Shown here: piece after piece, positions 17,200 to 25,952 of the stretch
Numbering within the stretch: the stretch's first letter is position 1
How the letters are laid out: every line of letters begins with the position of its first letter
DNA from: Vibrio gelatinilyticus
GTDB lineage: Bacteria; Pseudomonadota; Gammaproteobacteria; Enterobacterales; Vibrionaceae
Direction: 5' to 3'
Assembly: GCF_022836845.1 (NCBI RefSeq)
Contig: NZ_JAJNNZ010000017.1
Location: 1 to 64,000, forward strand
Length of the DNA stretch: 64,000 nucleotides
Notes under the pieces: generated by a model
What the model saw: only the letters and a program-made list of their open reading frames with translations
Databases searched by the model: none
Told to the model about the DNA's origin: nothing
Position numbers and translations under genes: made by a program

Positions 17200-18450
17200 A
17201 TGCAATTTTCAAAGTTTGGTGAAAAATTTAATCGTTACTCCGGCATTACCCAATTGATGGATGATCTTAATGATGGTCTACGTACGCCAGGTGCCATTAT
17301 GCTCGGTGGAGGCAACCCTGCTGCCATTCCAGCCATGCTCGAGTACTTTCACCAAGCCAGTGCCGATATGCTTGCCAGCGGCGATCTCGTGGCCGCCATG
17401 GCCAACTACGATGGTCCCCAGGGTAAAGATGCCTTTGTTAAAGCACTTGCAAAGCTGCTGCACGACACTTATGGCTGGGATATTACAGAGAAAAACATCA
17501 GTCTAACCAATGGCAGTCAAAGTGGCTTTTTCTATCTGTTTAATCTGCTTGCAGGCCAGCAGACAGACGGCTCACACAAAAAGATTCTCTTGCCCATCGC
17601 ACCGGAATATATTGGCTACGGTGATGCTGGGATTAACGAAGATATCTTTGTCTCTTATCACCCTGACATTGAACTACTTGAGGGTGGACTCTTCAAGTAC
17701 CATGTCGATTTTGAACACCTCGAAATTGATGACTCGGTGGCGGCGATTTGCGCTTCGCGCCCTACCAACCCGACAGGCAACGTACTGACTGACGCAGAGA
17801 TCCACAAGCTAGATAAACTGGCGCGTGAGAATAACATTCCACTTATCATCGATAACGCCTACGGTCTGCCGTTCCCAAACATCATCTTTGAAGATGTAGA
17901 ACCGTTTTGGAACGACAATACGATCCTGTGTATGAGCCTGTCTAAGTTGGGATTACCGGGTTTACGCTGCGGCATTGTCATTGCCAGTGAAGAGATCACT
18001 CAAGCGATGACCAATATGAATGGCATTATTAGCCTTGCACCAGGTAGCTTTGGTCCAGCTCTTGCTAACCATATGATTGAAAAAGGTGATTTGCTTGAAT
18101 TGAGCTCCAATGTGATCAAGCCGTTCTATCAGCAAAAATCACAGCGCGCCGTCGAATTGCTGCAAGCGGCGATTACTGACCCACGTTTTCGTATTCACAA
18201 ACCGGAAGGTGCCATCTTCTTATGGCTTTGGTTTGATGCGTTGCCAATTACCACTATGGAGCTGTATCAACGCCTTAAAGACCGTGGCGTATTGATAGTT
18301 CCGGGTGAGTACTTCTTTATTGGCCAAGAAGATGAATGGGATCATGCTCACCAGTGTCTGCGCATGAACTATGTACAAGATGACGACAAGATGCAAAAAG
18401 GCATCGCGATAATCGCAGAAGAAGTCGCAAAAGCCTATAAACAAGCCTAA
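17200..18450 (+). CDS. avtA: Valine--pyruvate aminotransferase AvtA
   Basis: AvtA is a PLP enzyme (transaminase C) that interconverts valine plus pyruvate with 2-ketoisovalerate plus alanine. From the ATG at 17200 the protein is 416 residues, and its MQFSKFGEKFNRYSGITQLMDDLNDGLRTPGAIMLGGGNPA opening aligns with E. coli AvtA (417). In-frame ATGs upstream (17167) would add unrelated residues. The PLP lysine is K249 in CMSLSKLGLPGLRCG, and the SRPTNPTGNV and DNAYGLPFP blocks are typical of fold type I. It is monocistronic, with a bidirectional terminator shared with ibpA. Confidence 0.95.
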   Translation: MQFSKFGEKFNRYSGITQLMDDLNDGLRTPGAIMLGGGNPAAIPAMLEYFHQASADMLASGDLVAAMANYDGPQGKDAFVKALAKLLHDTYGWDITEKNISLTNGSQSGFFYLFNLLAGQQTDGSHKKILLPIAPEYIGYGDAGINEDIFVSYHPDIELLEGGLFKYHVDFEHLEIDDSVAAICASRPTNPTGNVLTDAEIHKLDKLARENNIPLIIDNAYGLPFPNIIFEDVEPFWNDNTILCMSLSKLGLPGLRCGIVIASEEITQAMTNMNGIISLAPGSFGPALANHMIEKGDLLELSSNVIKPFYQQKSQRAVELLQAAITDPRFRIHKPEGAIFLWLWFDALPITTMELYQRLKDRGVLIVPGEYFFIGQEDEWDHAHQCLRMNYVQDDDKMQKGIAIIAEEVAKAYKQA

Positions 18451-18466
18451 TGAGTAACGGAAAACT

Positions 18467-18494
18467 AAAAAGAGCGCCTAATGGCGCTCTTTCA
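18467..18494. terminator. Bidirectional terminator between avtA and ibpA
   Basis: A perfect 10-bp stem (AAAGAGCGCC / GGCGCTCTTT, loop TAAT) lies between two convergent genes. Confidence 0.85.
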
Positions 18495-18517
18495 CTCTTC
18501 ATAACAGAGCCGACTGA

Positions 18518-18952
18518 CTAGCCTTCAATCAGTTTGTCGCTACCAATCTCGATTTTACGCGGTTTCATTGCTTCGGGGATCTCTCGCTCAAGATCAATGT
18601 GCAAAAGACCGTTTTCCATGCTTGCGCCTACCACTTTAACGTAGTCTGCCAATTGGAATTTACGCTCGAAATCGCGCTCTGCGATGCCTTGATATACATA
18701 ACTCTTACCTTCTTCAGCCTTACGCTCACCTTTAACGATCAGCATATTCTCTTTCTGAGTAAGATCGAGCTGATTTTCAGCAAAACCCGCCACCGCCATT
18801 GTGATGCGGAAATGGTTCTCATCCTGTTGCTCGATATTGTATGGAGGGTAACCGCCAGGAGAATTTTTCGCTGTGTTCGCTTCCATCATGTTGAATAGAC
18901 GATCGAAGCCAATTGCGTTGCGGTATAAAGGAGTGAAATCTACAGTTCTCAT
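18518..18952 (-). CDS. ibpA: Small heat-shock protein IbpA (Hsp20 family)
   Basis: IbpA binds unfolding proteins and keeps them ready for DnaK/ClpB refolding. The 144-residue protein begins MRTVDFTPLYRNAIGFDRLFNMM, has an alpha-crystallin domain at about residues 36-128 and carries the conserved A-G-x-L motif as NGLLHIDLEREIPE. In many vibrios a single copy replaces the E. coli ibpA/ibpB pair, and only one is present here. It has both a heat-shock promoter and an RNA thermometer upstream, so heat control acts at transcription and translation. It is convergent with avtA. Confidence 0.95.
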   Translation of the reverse strand: MRTVDFTPLYRNAIGFDRLFNMMEANTAKNSPGGYPPYNIEQQDENHFRITMAVAGFAENQLDLTQKENMLIVKGERKAEEGKSYVYQGIAERDFERKFQLADYVKVVGASMENGLLHIDLEREIPEAMKPRKIEIGSDKLIEG

Positions 18953-19020
18953 AATGCTATCCTCATAGTAAGCAATAGTCTTAGCCGTGAGTGTTCACCA
19001 ACACCAAGTTCATAATTAGA
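18953..19020 (-). promoter_or_regulatory. ROSE-like RNA thermometer in the ibpA leader
   Basis: On the minus strand, just before the ATG, TTGCT (18975-18971) faces the ribosome-binding site AGGA (18963-18960). This is the U(U/C)GCU / AGGA arrangement that defines ROSE elements upstream of small heat-shock genes. At low temperature the site would be masked, and heat would melt the stem. Confidence 0.7.
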
Positions 19021-19204
19021 TGCAATGACGACTAAGGGATTTATCCACCACTCCACTGACAGCCTTGCTGTTCGGGGACGTAGCAACAAATCATATTTTT
19101 TTAAGTGTGCCGTTAAAGTTATCCTCCACTGAGCGATACTTTGCTGGCGTCTAAAAGGTCTGTTTCTTCTCTCTTGAGCAAGACAGCTCCCTCTTCACAA
19201 CTAG

Positions 19205-19233
19205 ATATAGGGATGGCGAAAATCGCTTTCAAG
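19205..19233 (-). promoter_or_regulatory. Sigma-32 heat-shock promoter of ibpA
   Basis: CTTGAA (19233-19228) and CCCTATAT (19212-19205) are 15 bp apart, a good match to the sigma-32 consensus CTTGAA and CCCCATnT. The resulting leader of about 245 nt contains the thermometer and further foldable sequence. Confidence 0.8.
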
Positions 19234-19280
19234 TCATTTTCTTAAATTATTTTTATAATGGTTATTTTTCATAGCGTTAA

Positions 19281-19313
19281 AAACAAAAAAAGACCGTCAT
19301 CAGTGACAGTCTT
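19281..19313 (-). terminator. Terminator of the dnaA-dnaN-recF-gyrB operon
   Basis: Read on the minus strand, AGACTGTCACTGATGACGGTCT forms a stem with one mismatch and is followed by a T-rich tract. It lies about 125 bp past the gyrB stop. Confidence 0.7.
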
Positions 19314-19436
19314 CTCTGTATTAGATTGTTTTATTAAAGCTGGATGGGCTTAGTTCAAGGAGAAGGCGCGCAGTTTATAATCATAAATGAGCACCTTCGA
19401 CACGGAAATCGGTTCACCCAGCGAAGAGAAATCAAT

Positions 19437-21854
19437 CTAAACGTCTAGGTTGGCTACTTTAAGTGCGTTTTCTTCAATGAAGTTACGACGAGGTTCTACT
19501 TGATCACCCATTAGCGTGGTGAACAGCTGGTCTGCACCGACAGCGTCTTCAATGGTTACTTGCATCATGCGGCGTGTTTCCGGATCCATCGTAGTTTCCC
19601 ACAGCTGATCTGGGTTCATCTCACCAAGTCCTTTATAACGTTGCAAAGACAGGCCGCGACGCGATTCTTTGATCAGCCAGTCTAAGGCTTCGACAAAGTT
19701 GCTCACAGCTTGCTTACGCTCACCACGCTTGATGTAAGCACCGTCTTCAATCAAGCCATCTAGAGCTTCCGCTAGATCGGCTAACTTGCCGTACTCTTTC
19801 GAGCTTAGCAAATCGACACTAATAACATGTTCGTGAGTCACACCATGAGTGCGGACCACCAACTTAGGCAGATTCACACCTAGCTCAGTATGTTGCTCAA
19901 CCTCAAGGTTATATTGACTAGCTCCAACTTCTTTTGCGTTAAGCTGAGTGACCAGTTGATTACCCCATGCTTCAACAGCTGCCGCATCATGACACTGCTC
20001 AGCTGTGAGTCGAGGCATGTAAATAAATTCATGCACCAAAGAACGTGGGAAGCGGCGGCTCATACGATCCACCAGCTTAATGCCGGAATTGTATTGCTTA
20101 ACCAATTGCTCTAGAGCCTCACCGGCTAGCGCTGGGGCGTCGGCATTGACGTGCAAAGCGGCATTATCCAGAGCCAAAGAGACTTGATACTGATTCATAG
20201 CGTCTTCATCTTTGATGTACTGCTCTTGCTTGCCTTTCTTCACTTTATAGAGTGGTGGCTGAGCAATATAGATATAGCCACGTTCAATAAGTTCTGGCAT
20301 TTGACGATAAAAGAACGTCAACAATAGAGTGCGAATGTGAGAACCATCGACGTCCGCATCGGTCATGATAATGATGTTATGGTAACGCAGTTTATCTGGG
20401 TTATATTCGTCGCGGCCGATACCACAACCTAGCGCGGTAATCAGCGTGGCAACCTCTTGAGAAGACAACATCTTGTCGAAGCGAGCTTTCTCAACGTTAA
20501 GGATTTTACCTTTAAGAGGAAGAATCGCCTGGTTCTTACGGTTACGGCCTTGTTTTGCGGAGCCGCCTGCCGAATCACCCTCCACTATGTACAGTTCAGA
20601 AAGCGCTGGGTCTTTCTCTTGGCAGTCTGCCAGCTTACCTGGAAGGCCAGCTAGGTCGAGAGCGCCTTTACGACGAGTCATTTCACGCGCTTTACGTGCA
20701 GCATCACGAGCTCGCGCAGCATCGATAATTTTAGTACAAACAATCTTTGCTTCACCCGGGTTCTCAACGAGGAACTCAGACAGTTTCTCACCCATCGCAG
20801 ACTCAACCGCTGATTTCACTTCAGAAGAAACCAACTTGTCTTTAGTTTGGCTTGAGAACTTAGGATCAGGCACTTTCACCGAAACGATAGCCGTTAGACC
20901 TTCACGAGCATCATCGCCGGAAGTCGCTGTTTTCGCTTTCTTGGAAAAGCCTTCTTTGTCCATAAAACTGTTTAGTGTACGTGTCAATGCAGCACGGAAG
21001 CCAGCAAGGTGCGTACCACCATCACGTTGAGGGATGTTGTTGGTAAAGCAGTAAATATTTTCTTGATAACCATCATTCCATTGCATCGCGACTTCAACGG
21101 TAATGCCATCTTCACGCTCAAAATCGAAATGGAAGATTTTTTGAATGATCGGTGTTTTATTGGTGTTAAGGTGTTCAACGAACGCCTGGATACCACCTTC
21201 AAACATGAAGTGATCCATTTTGTCTTCTTCACGCTCGTCGATAAGCTTAATCGATACACCAGAGTTAAGGAACGACAGCTCACGCAAGCGCTTCGCTAAA
21301 ATGTCGTAATGAAACTCAACGTTAGAGAACGTTTCTTCACTTGGCCAGAAGCGGATTTCAGTACCCGTTGTCTCTGTCTGACCAACAACTGATAATGGGC
21401 CTTGAGGCTCACCGTGATGATACGTTTGCGAGTGAATTTCTCCACCACGATTAATCGTGAGCGTCACTTGCTTAGACAATGCGTTAACCACCGACACACC
21501 AACACCGTGCAGTCCACCCGATACTTTGTATGAGTTATCATCGAACTTACCACCGGCGTGAAGTACCGTCATGATAACTTCTGCAGCCGATACTTTTTCT
21601 TCTTGATGCATTTCTGTCGGGATACCACGGCCATCATCGCGAACCGAGACCGAGTTGTCCTCATGAATAGTCACAATGATGTCATTACAGTGACCTGCCA
21701 ACGCTTCATCAATTGAGTTATCCACCACCTCAAAAACCATGTGGTGCAGACCGGTCCCATCGTCAGTGTCGCCGATGTACATACCTGGACGCTTACGTAC
21801 CGCATCCAGACCCTTTAGTACCTTAATACTCGATGAATCGTAGTTCTGTGACAT
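19437..21854 (-). CDS. gyrB: DNA gyrase subunit B
   Basis: GyrB is the ATPase subunit of gyrase (A2B2), which introduces negative supercoils. All 805 residues are present: an N-terminal GHKL ATPase domain (GLHHMVFEVVDNSIDEALAG, GGLHGVGVSVVNALS), a transducer domain, the TOPRIM region (IVEGDSAGGSAKQGRNR, DADVDGSHIRTLLLTFF) and the C-terminal tail with KGLGEMNPDQLWETTMDPE. Length matches E. coli GyrB (804). It follows recF after 18 nt as the last gene of the dnaA operon. Confidence 0.98.
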   Translation of the reverse strand: MSQNYDSSSIKVLKGLDAVRKRPGMYIGDTDDGTGLHHMVFEVVDNSIDEALAGHCNDIIVTIHEDNSVSVRDDGRGIPTEMHQEEKVSAAEVIMTVLHAGGKFDDNSYKVSGGLHGVGVSVVNALSKQVTLTINRGGEIHSQTYHHGEPQGPLSVVGQTETTGTEIRFWPSEETFSNVEFHYDILAKRLRELSFLNSGVSIKLIDEREEDKMDHFMFEGGIQAFVEHLNTNKTPIIQKIFHFDFEREDGITVEVAMQWNDGYQENIYCFTNNIPQRDGGTHLAGFRAALTRTLNSFMDKEGFSKKAKTATSGDDAREGLTAIVSVKVPDPKFSSQTKDKLVSSEVKSAVESAMGEKLSEFLVENPGEAKIVCTKIIDAARARDAARKAREMTRRKGALDLAGLPGKLADCQEKDPALSELYIVEGDSAGGSAKQGRNRKNQAILPLKGKILNVEKARFDKMLSSQEVATLITALGCGIGRDEYNPDKLRYHNIIIMTDADVDGSHIRTLLLTFFYRQMPELIERGYIYIAQPPLYKVKKGKQEQYIKDEDAMNQYQVSLALDNAALHVNADAPALAGEALEQLVKQYNSGIKLVDRMSRRFPRSLVHEFIYMPRLTAEQCHDAAAVEAWGNQLVTQLNAKEVGASQYNLEVEQHTELGVNLPKLVVRTHGVTHEHVISVDLLSSKEYGKLADLAEALDGLIEDGAYIKRGERKQAVSNFVEALDWLIKESRRGLSLQRYKGLGEMNPDQLWETTMDPETRRMMQVTIEDAVGADQLFTTLMGDQVEPRRNFIEENALKVANLDV

Positions 21855-21872
21855 GAGTTACTCTCTCACTAT

Positions 21873-22952
21873 TTATCCTTGCTCTATTGTGCCATGTTCC
21901 ACATGAAACATCTTGCCATTTTCGTCGATCATGTCGACAACCTGACTTTCGGTAATAGAGCTTACAAAAACTTGAGCCTTCGTCTGTTTTAAGTAATCCG
22001 CTAAGCGTTTACGACGTTGACTATCTAATTCTGAAGCAAAGTCATCTATCAAATAAATGCTCTGCTTTCCGGTTAACTGAGCGAGATGTTGGCCTTGCGC
22101 CAAACGCAAAGCACACATCATCAACTTCAATTGACCACGAGACAACACATCCTCTACGGGCGTATTGTTGACCTTAATTCTTAAATCGGCTTTGTTGGGA
22201 CCGCTAAACGTATATCCAAGCGACTGATCACGCTCGAAGTTTTTTTCTAGCAACGCATCATAAGACGTGTCTTTATCCCAGCCGCGGTAATAACCGAGTT
22301 TAATTTCAAACTCGGGTAAAAATGCTTGGCACATTTCTTCTGCCAACGGTTGCATTTGAGCAACATAAGCACGCCGCCAGCTGTCTATTTGTTCAGCCAG
22401 TTGCGCTAACTGACGATCCCAATACTGCATTTCTCGATAGCCCAATGCATTTTTGAGTAAGGCATTTCGTTGTTTGTTGAGCCGCTTAAATCGACCCCAA
22501 GCTTCATAAAACCCCACTTCGGAGTGAAAAACGCCCCAATCAATAAAAGCACGTCGGTGCTTTGGCCCATCGGTCAATAAATCAAACCCTTCGGGATGAA
22601 TCAACTGCAGCGGTAGCACTTGCGCTAACTGTGCCAGTTTTTGCCCAGATTGACCGCCTATTTTAACCTCTGTTGAGCCATTGCGCTGCTTATTAATGCC
22701 AATTGGTAGCTCAAATTGATCCGAGTTCAAAAAACGGCCATGAATAAACAGTTCTGGGCACTCATTTTGAATCACTCGGCTGGTGAGCGAGCTCTTAAAT
22801 GAGCGACCATGACCCAGCATATAAATCGCTTCGAGCAAGCTGGTTTTGCCACTTCCATTAGGGCCAATAATAAAGTTAAAGCCTGTAGATAACTGAATAT
22901 CACAGGCTTTAATATTACGAAATTGCTGAACGACTAATCGCGTTAGAGGCAT
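21873..22952 (-). CDS. recF: DNA replication and repair protein RecF
   Basis: RecF is an SMC-like ATPase that, with RecO and RecR, loads RecA at gaps in single-stranded DNA. The 359-residue protein carries Walker A at residues 30-37 (GPNGSGKT), the ABC signature in the LSRGQLKLMMCALRLAQGQ region, and Walker B (YLIDDFASELD). It lies between dnaN and gyrB with 14- and 18-nt gaps. Its 3' end contains a parS-like palindrome (21895-21910). Confidence 0.97.
   Translation of the reverse strand: MPLTRLVVQQFRNIKACDIQLSTGFNFIIGPNGSGKTSLLEAIYMLGHGRSFKSSLTSRVIQNECPELFIHGRFLNSDQFELPIGINKQRNGSTEVKIGGQSGQKLAQLAQVLPLQLIHPEGFDLLTDGPKHRRAFIDWGVFHSEVGFYEAWGRFKRLNKQRNALLKNALGYREMQYWDRQLAQLAEQIDSWRRAYVAQMQPLAEEMCQAFLPEFEIKLGYYRGWDKDTSYDALLEKNFERDQSLGYTFSGPNKADLRIKVNNTPVEDVLSRGQLKLMMCALRLAQGQHLAQLTGKQSIYLIDDFASELDSQRRKRLADYLKQTKAQVFVSSITESQVVDMIDENGKMFHVEHGTIEQG
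21895..21910. promoter_or_regulatory. Candidate parS (ParB-binding) site inside recF
   Basis: TGTTCCACATGAAACA is a 16-bp near-palindrome differing from the general parS sequence TGTTTCACGTGAAACA at two positions. It is inside the recF coding end, about 11 kb from oriC and 15 kb from the chromosomal parAB genes. The central CG being CA lowers my confidence. Confidence 0.4.
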
Positions 22953-22966
22953 TATTCGTCTCTAAC

Positions 22967-24067
22967 TTACAAACGAATTGGCATCACCACATACATGGCA
23001 CTGTCATCTTCGCTATTTTCTATCAATGCGCTGGCATTGGCATTCGACATAGAAACCCTAACCTTCTCACAACGTAAGGTGTTGAGGACATCCAATACAT
23101 AAGAAACATTAAAACCGATTTCTAGAGCATCGCCCTGATAGCTAACATCCAGCATTTCTTCGGCTTCTTCTTGCTCTGGGTTGTTGGCAGTTATGCGCAT
23201 TTCGCTGTCAGCAAGATTGACCCGAACACCGCGAAATTTTTCATTCGACAATATAGCGGCACGGGAAAAAGCTTGGCGAAGTTCATCGCACCCAGCTTCT
23301 AAAAACTTGTCGGTATTTTGAGGTAATACGCGGCGATAATCGGGAAAACGGCCATCAACTAACTTGCTGGTAAAGACAAAGTTGTTCACTTCGGCGCGGA
23401 TATTTGAGCCACCGATTTGTAGCGTTACAGGTTGCTCTGGCGCATCAAGCAGTTTGGATAGCTCTTGAACCCCTTTACGAGGAACAATGATCTGCTTTTG
23501 TTCGAATGCACTTGGTAGCAACACCTGAGACACCGCCATACGGTGACCATCAGTCGCAACACTGCGCAGCGTGGTGTCTTCTATCTCAAACAGCATACCG
23601 TTGAGGTAATAGCGCACGTCTTGATTCGCCATCGAAAACTGGGTCTTATCAATCAGCCCTTTCAGTTCGGCTTGAGTGACCGTGACCTCAGCTTCTTGGT
23701 GCCAGTCTTCAATATTAGGAAAATCACTAGCAGGTAGTGTCGACAACGAGAAGCGACTACGCGCTGAACGTACTTGAACGCGGTCCCCTTCCAATACAAT
23801 GGTGATTGTCGACTCATCAGGAAGTCCACGACAGATATCAAGAAACTTGCGCGAAGGCACTGTAATACTGCCCGCTTCAAAATCACTTTCTAAGGCGATT
23901 TTACCTATGAGTTCAACTTCCAAATCAGTCGCGGTTATGGACAAAACACCATCGGCGACTTTAATCAGCAAATTACCTAAAATCGGTAAGGTGGGACGAC
24001 CACCTAGAGCACCAGAGACCTGCTGAAGTGGTTTAATAAGATGTTGACGTTCAATAGTAAATTTCAT
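22967..24067 (-). CDS. dnaN: DNA polymerase III beta sliding clamp
   Basis: DnaN forms the ring-shaped clamp that tethers polymerase III and many other partners to DNA. Starting at the ATG at 24067 gives 366 residues (E. coli 366), MKFTIERQHLIKPLQQVSGALGGRPTLPILGNLL, and three clamp domains. An upstream start at 24106 would add 13 residues unlike the family. The end, MYVVMPIRL, is the standard hydrophobic tail. It lies in dnaA-dnaN-recF-gyrB order. Confidence 0.98.
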   Translation of the reverse strand: MKFTIERQHLIKPLQQVSGALGGRPTLPILGNLLIKVADGVLSITATDLEVELIGKIALESDFEAGSITVPSRKFLDICRGLPDESTITIVLEGDRVQVRSARSRFSLSTLPASDFPNIEDWHQEAEVTVTQAELKGLIDKTQFSMANQDVRYYLNGMLFEIEDTTLRSVATDGHRMAVSQVLLPSAFEQKQIIVPRKGVQELSKLLDAPEQPVTLQIGGSNIRAEVNNFVFTSKLVDGRFPDYRRVLPQNTDKFLEAGCDELRQAFSRAAILSNEKFRGVRVNLADSEMRITANNPEQEEAEEMLDVSYQGDALEIGFNVSYVLDVLNTLRCEKVRVSMSNANASALIENSEDDSAMYVVMPIRL

Positions 24068-24153
24068 AGATGACTCTTCGCAAACGGGGCATTCCATGCC
24101 ACTCAATTTCTTGATATTTCTAACTAGGGATAATTATAGTGATTGTCTATTGA

Positions 24154-25557
24154 TTAGGAAGACAGCGTACGAATTAAGTTAGAGTAATCTTCTTTGATAT
24201 CATGGCTCTCTTCGCGCAACTGAGCAATCTTACGACACGCATGAAGAACCGTCGTATGGTCGCGACCACCAAAAGCATCACCGATTTCAGGCAAGCTGTG
24301 GTTGGTGAGTTCTTTGGCGAGAGCCATAGCAAGTTGTCTTGGCCTGGCAACAGAGCGCGAACGACGTTTAGACAAGAGATCGGCCATTTTTATCTTGTAG
24401 TACTCGGCCACCGTTTTTTGAATATTGTCGATAGTGACAAGCTTTTCTTGCAGCGCAAGAAGATCTCGCAACGCTTCACGAACAAAATCAATGGTAATCG
24501 GACGACCAGTGAAGTTGGCATTGGCAATAACGCGGTTTAATGCTCCTTCAAGCTCACGAACATTCGAACGCAGACGCTTGGCAATGAAGAAAGCCACTTC
24601 ATCGGCCAGATGAATTTGGTGGTCTTCAGCCTTTTTCATCAAGATGGCAACGCGCGTTTCAAGCTCTGGCGGCTCGATAGCAACGGTTAAACCCCAGCCA
24701 AAGCGAGATTTAAGGCGGTCTTCTACCCCATTAATTTCTTTAGGGTAACGGTCAGAGGTCAGAATGATTTGCTGGTTGCCTTCAAGTAGCGCATTAAAGG
24801 TATGGAAAAACTCTTCTTGAGAACGCTCTTTATTGGCAAAGAATTGGATATCATCGATAAGCAATGCATCAACACTGCGGTAATAACGTTTAAACTCTTC
24901 GATGGCATTATTCTGCAGCGCTTTTACCATATCCTGAACAAAACGCTCTGAGTGCATGTACACCACTTTAGCGTTAGGCTTGTTATCCACAATCGCATTG
25001 CCCACTGCGTGCAATAAGTGAGTTTTACCTAAACCAGTCCCGCCATACAAAAACAATGGGTTATATGCAGCTCCAGGGTTATCAGCCACCTGACGAGCAG
25101 CGGCTAGTCCAAGTTGGTTCGATTTACCTTCAACAAAATTGTTGAACTTGTGCTTCATATTCACATTTGAGCGGTGGTTAATATCGACGACTTCAGTCTC
25201 ATTGTCCCACGTTTTATGAACAGGCTGACGAGCTTGTAATCGAGCAGGGCCGGATGACTCCGCAGCGACATCAGCTGCAGTACGCACAGGTTTTGGTGGT
25301 GGAGCAGATACAGGACGGCTACCGACTTCGAATCGTAGATTAGGTACGTCATGGCCACAGTATTCCATCAGTAATCGGTTAATACTGTTGAGATATTTAT
25401 CGCGAACCCAATCCAAAACAAATCGGTTTGGCGCAAATAAAGTCAAGGTATTGTCATTGAGCTCGGCTTGTAGGGGTCTTACCCACATACTGAATTCGGT
25501 AGCTGGTAGCTCTTCTTGAAGCTGTTGCAGACACTGCAACCAAAGCGAAGATGACAC
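24154..25557 (-). CDS. dnaA: Chromosomal replication initiator DnaA
   Basis: DnaA-ATP binds the DnaA boxes of oriC and opens the duplex. The 467-residue protein shows domain I (1-80), a variable linker (about 81-130, rich in P and A), the AAA+ domain with Walker A GGTGLGKT (172-179) and Walker B LLIDDIQFF, and domain IV with the DNA-binding RPRQLAMALAKELTNHSLPEIGDAFGGRDHTTVLHACRKI. It is the first gene of the four-gene operon, with DnaA boxes and Dam sites in its own promoter region. Confidence 0.98.
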   Translation of the reverse strand: MSSSLWLQCLQQLQEELPATEFSMWVRPLQAELNDNTLTLFAPNRFVLDWVRDKYLNSINRLLMEYCGHDVPNLRFEVGSRPVSAPPPKPVRTAADVAAESSGPARLQARQPVHKTWDNETEVVDINHRSNVNMKHKFNNFVEGKSNQLGLAAARQVADNPGAAYNPLFLYGGTGLGKTHLLHAVGNAIVDNKPNAKVVYMHSERFVQDMVKALQNNAIEEFKRYYRSVDALLIDDIQFFANKERSQEEFFHTFNALLEGNQQIILTSDRYPKEINGVEDRLKSRFGWGLTVAIEPPELETRVAILMKKAEDHQIHLADEVAFFIAKRLRSNVRELEGALNRVIANANFTGRPITIDFVREALRDLLALQEKLVTIDNIQKTVAEYYKIKMADLLSKRRSRSVARPRQLAMALAKELTNHSLPEIGDAFGGRDHTTVLHACRKIAQLREESHDIKEDYSNLIRTLSS

Positions 25558-25606
25558 GATGCCCTCACTCTATTTATTGGAAATGGGAAAGATTGCTAAT
25601 TTTACC

Positions 25607-25833
25607 TGTTGATAACCAAGATCGCTAGTAAATGATCGTCATTCCGGTGAATAAGATCTAAGTTATTCACAAATTTGCGCACCGATTTGGCTAGATCCCC
25701 ACAAGCAACCCTTATTTTACTCACATTTTCATTCACAATTACGCGATCAAAGCTGAACTAACTACGATCTCGATAAAGTCGTAAAGCTGTGTATAGTTCG
25801 GTGTTTAAACTGTTATTGTATAAACTATCAACA
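25607..25833. promoter_or_regulatory. dnaA promoter region with DnaA boxes and Dam sites
   Basis: Within the dnaA-to-ABC-transporter gap there are TTATTCACA (25663-25671), the reverse complement of TTATCAACA at 25607-25615, and weaker boxes TGTGTATAG (25788-25796), TCATTCACA (25729-25737) and CTATCAACA (25825-25833). Six GATC sites lie at 25620, 25634, 25655, 25694, 25745 and 25766. This fits DnaA autoregulation and SeqA/Dam control as in E. coli. Confidence 0.65.
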
Positions 25834-25868
25834 ACATTATTAATTAGCACAAAATCAACCCTTACTTG

Positions 25869-25903
25869 GTTATGGATAATAACAACTGGTTATTATCCAT
25901 AAC
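25869..25903. repeat. Perfect inverted repeat, 15-bp arms, upstream of an ABC transporter
   Basis: The arms GTTATGGATAATAAC and GTTATTATCCATAAC are perfect inverse copies separated by AACTG. The end lies 49 bp before the ATG of the binding-protein gene. It also contains two inverted TTATCCATA sequences (one-base variants of a DnaA box). It may be an operator, a paired DnaA site, or an RNA hairpin. Confidence 0.8.
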
Positions 25904-25952
25904 GTGTCAATAGACAGTAACATCTCACCCCATAAATAGGAGGAGTTGTACT

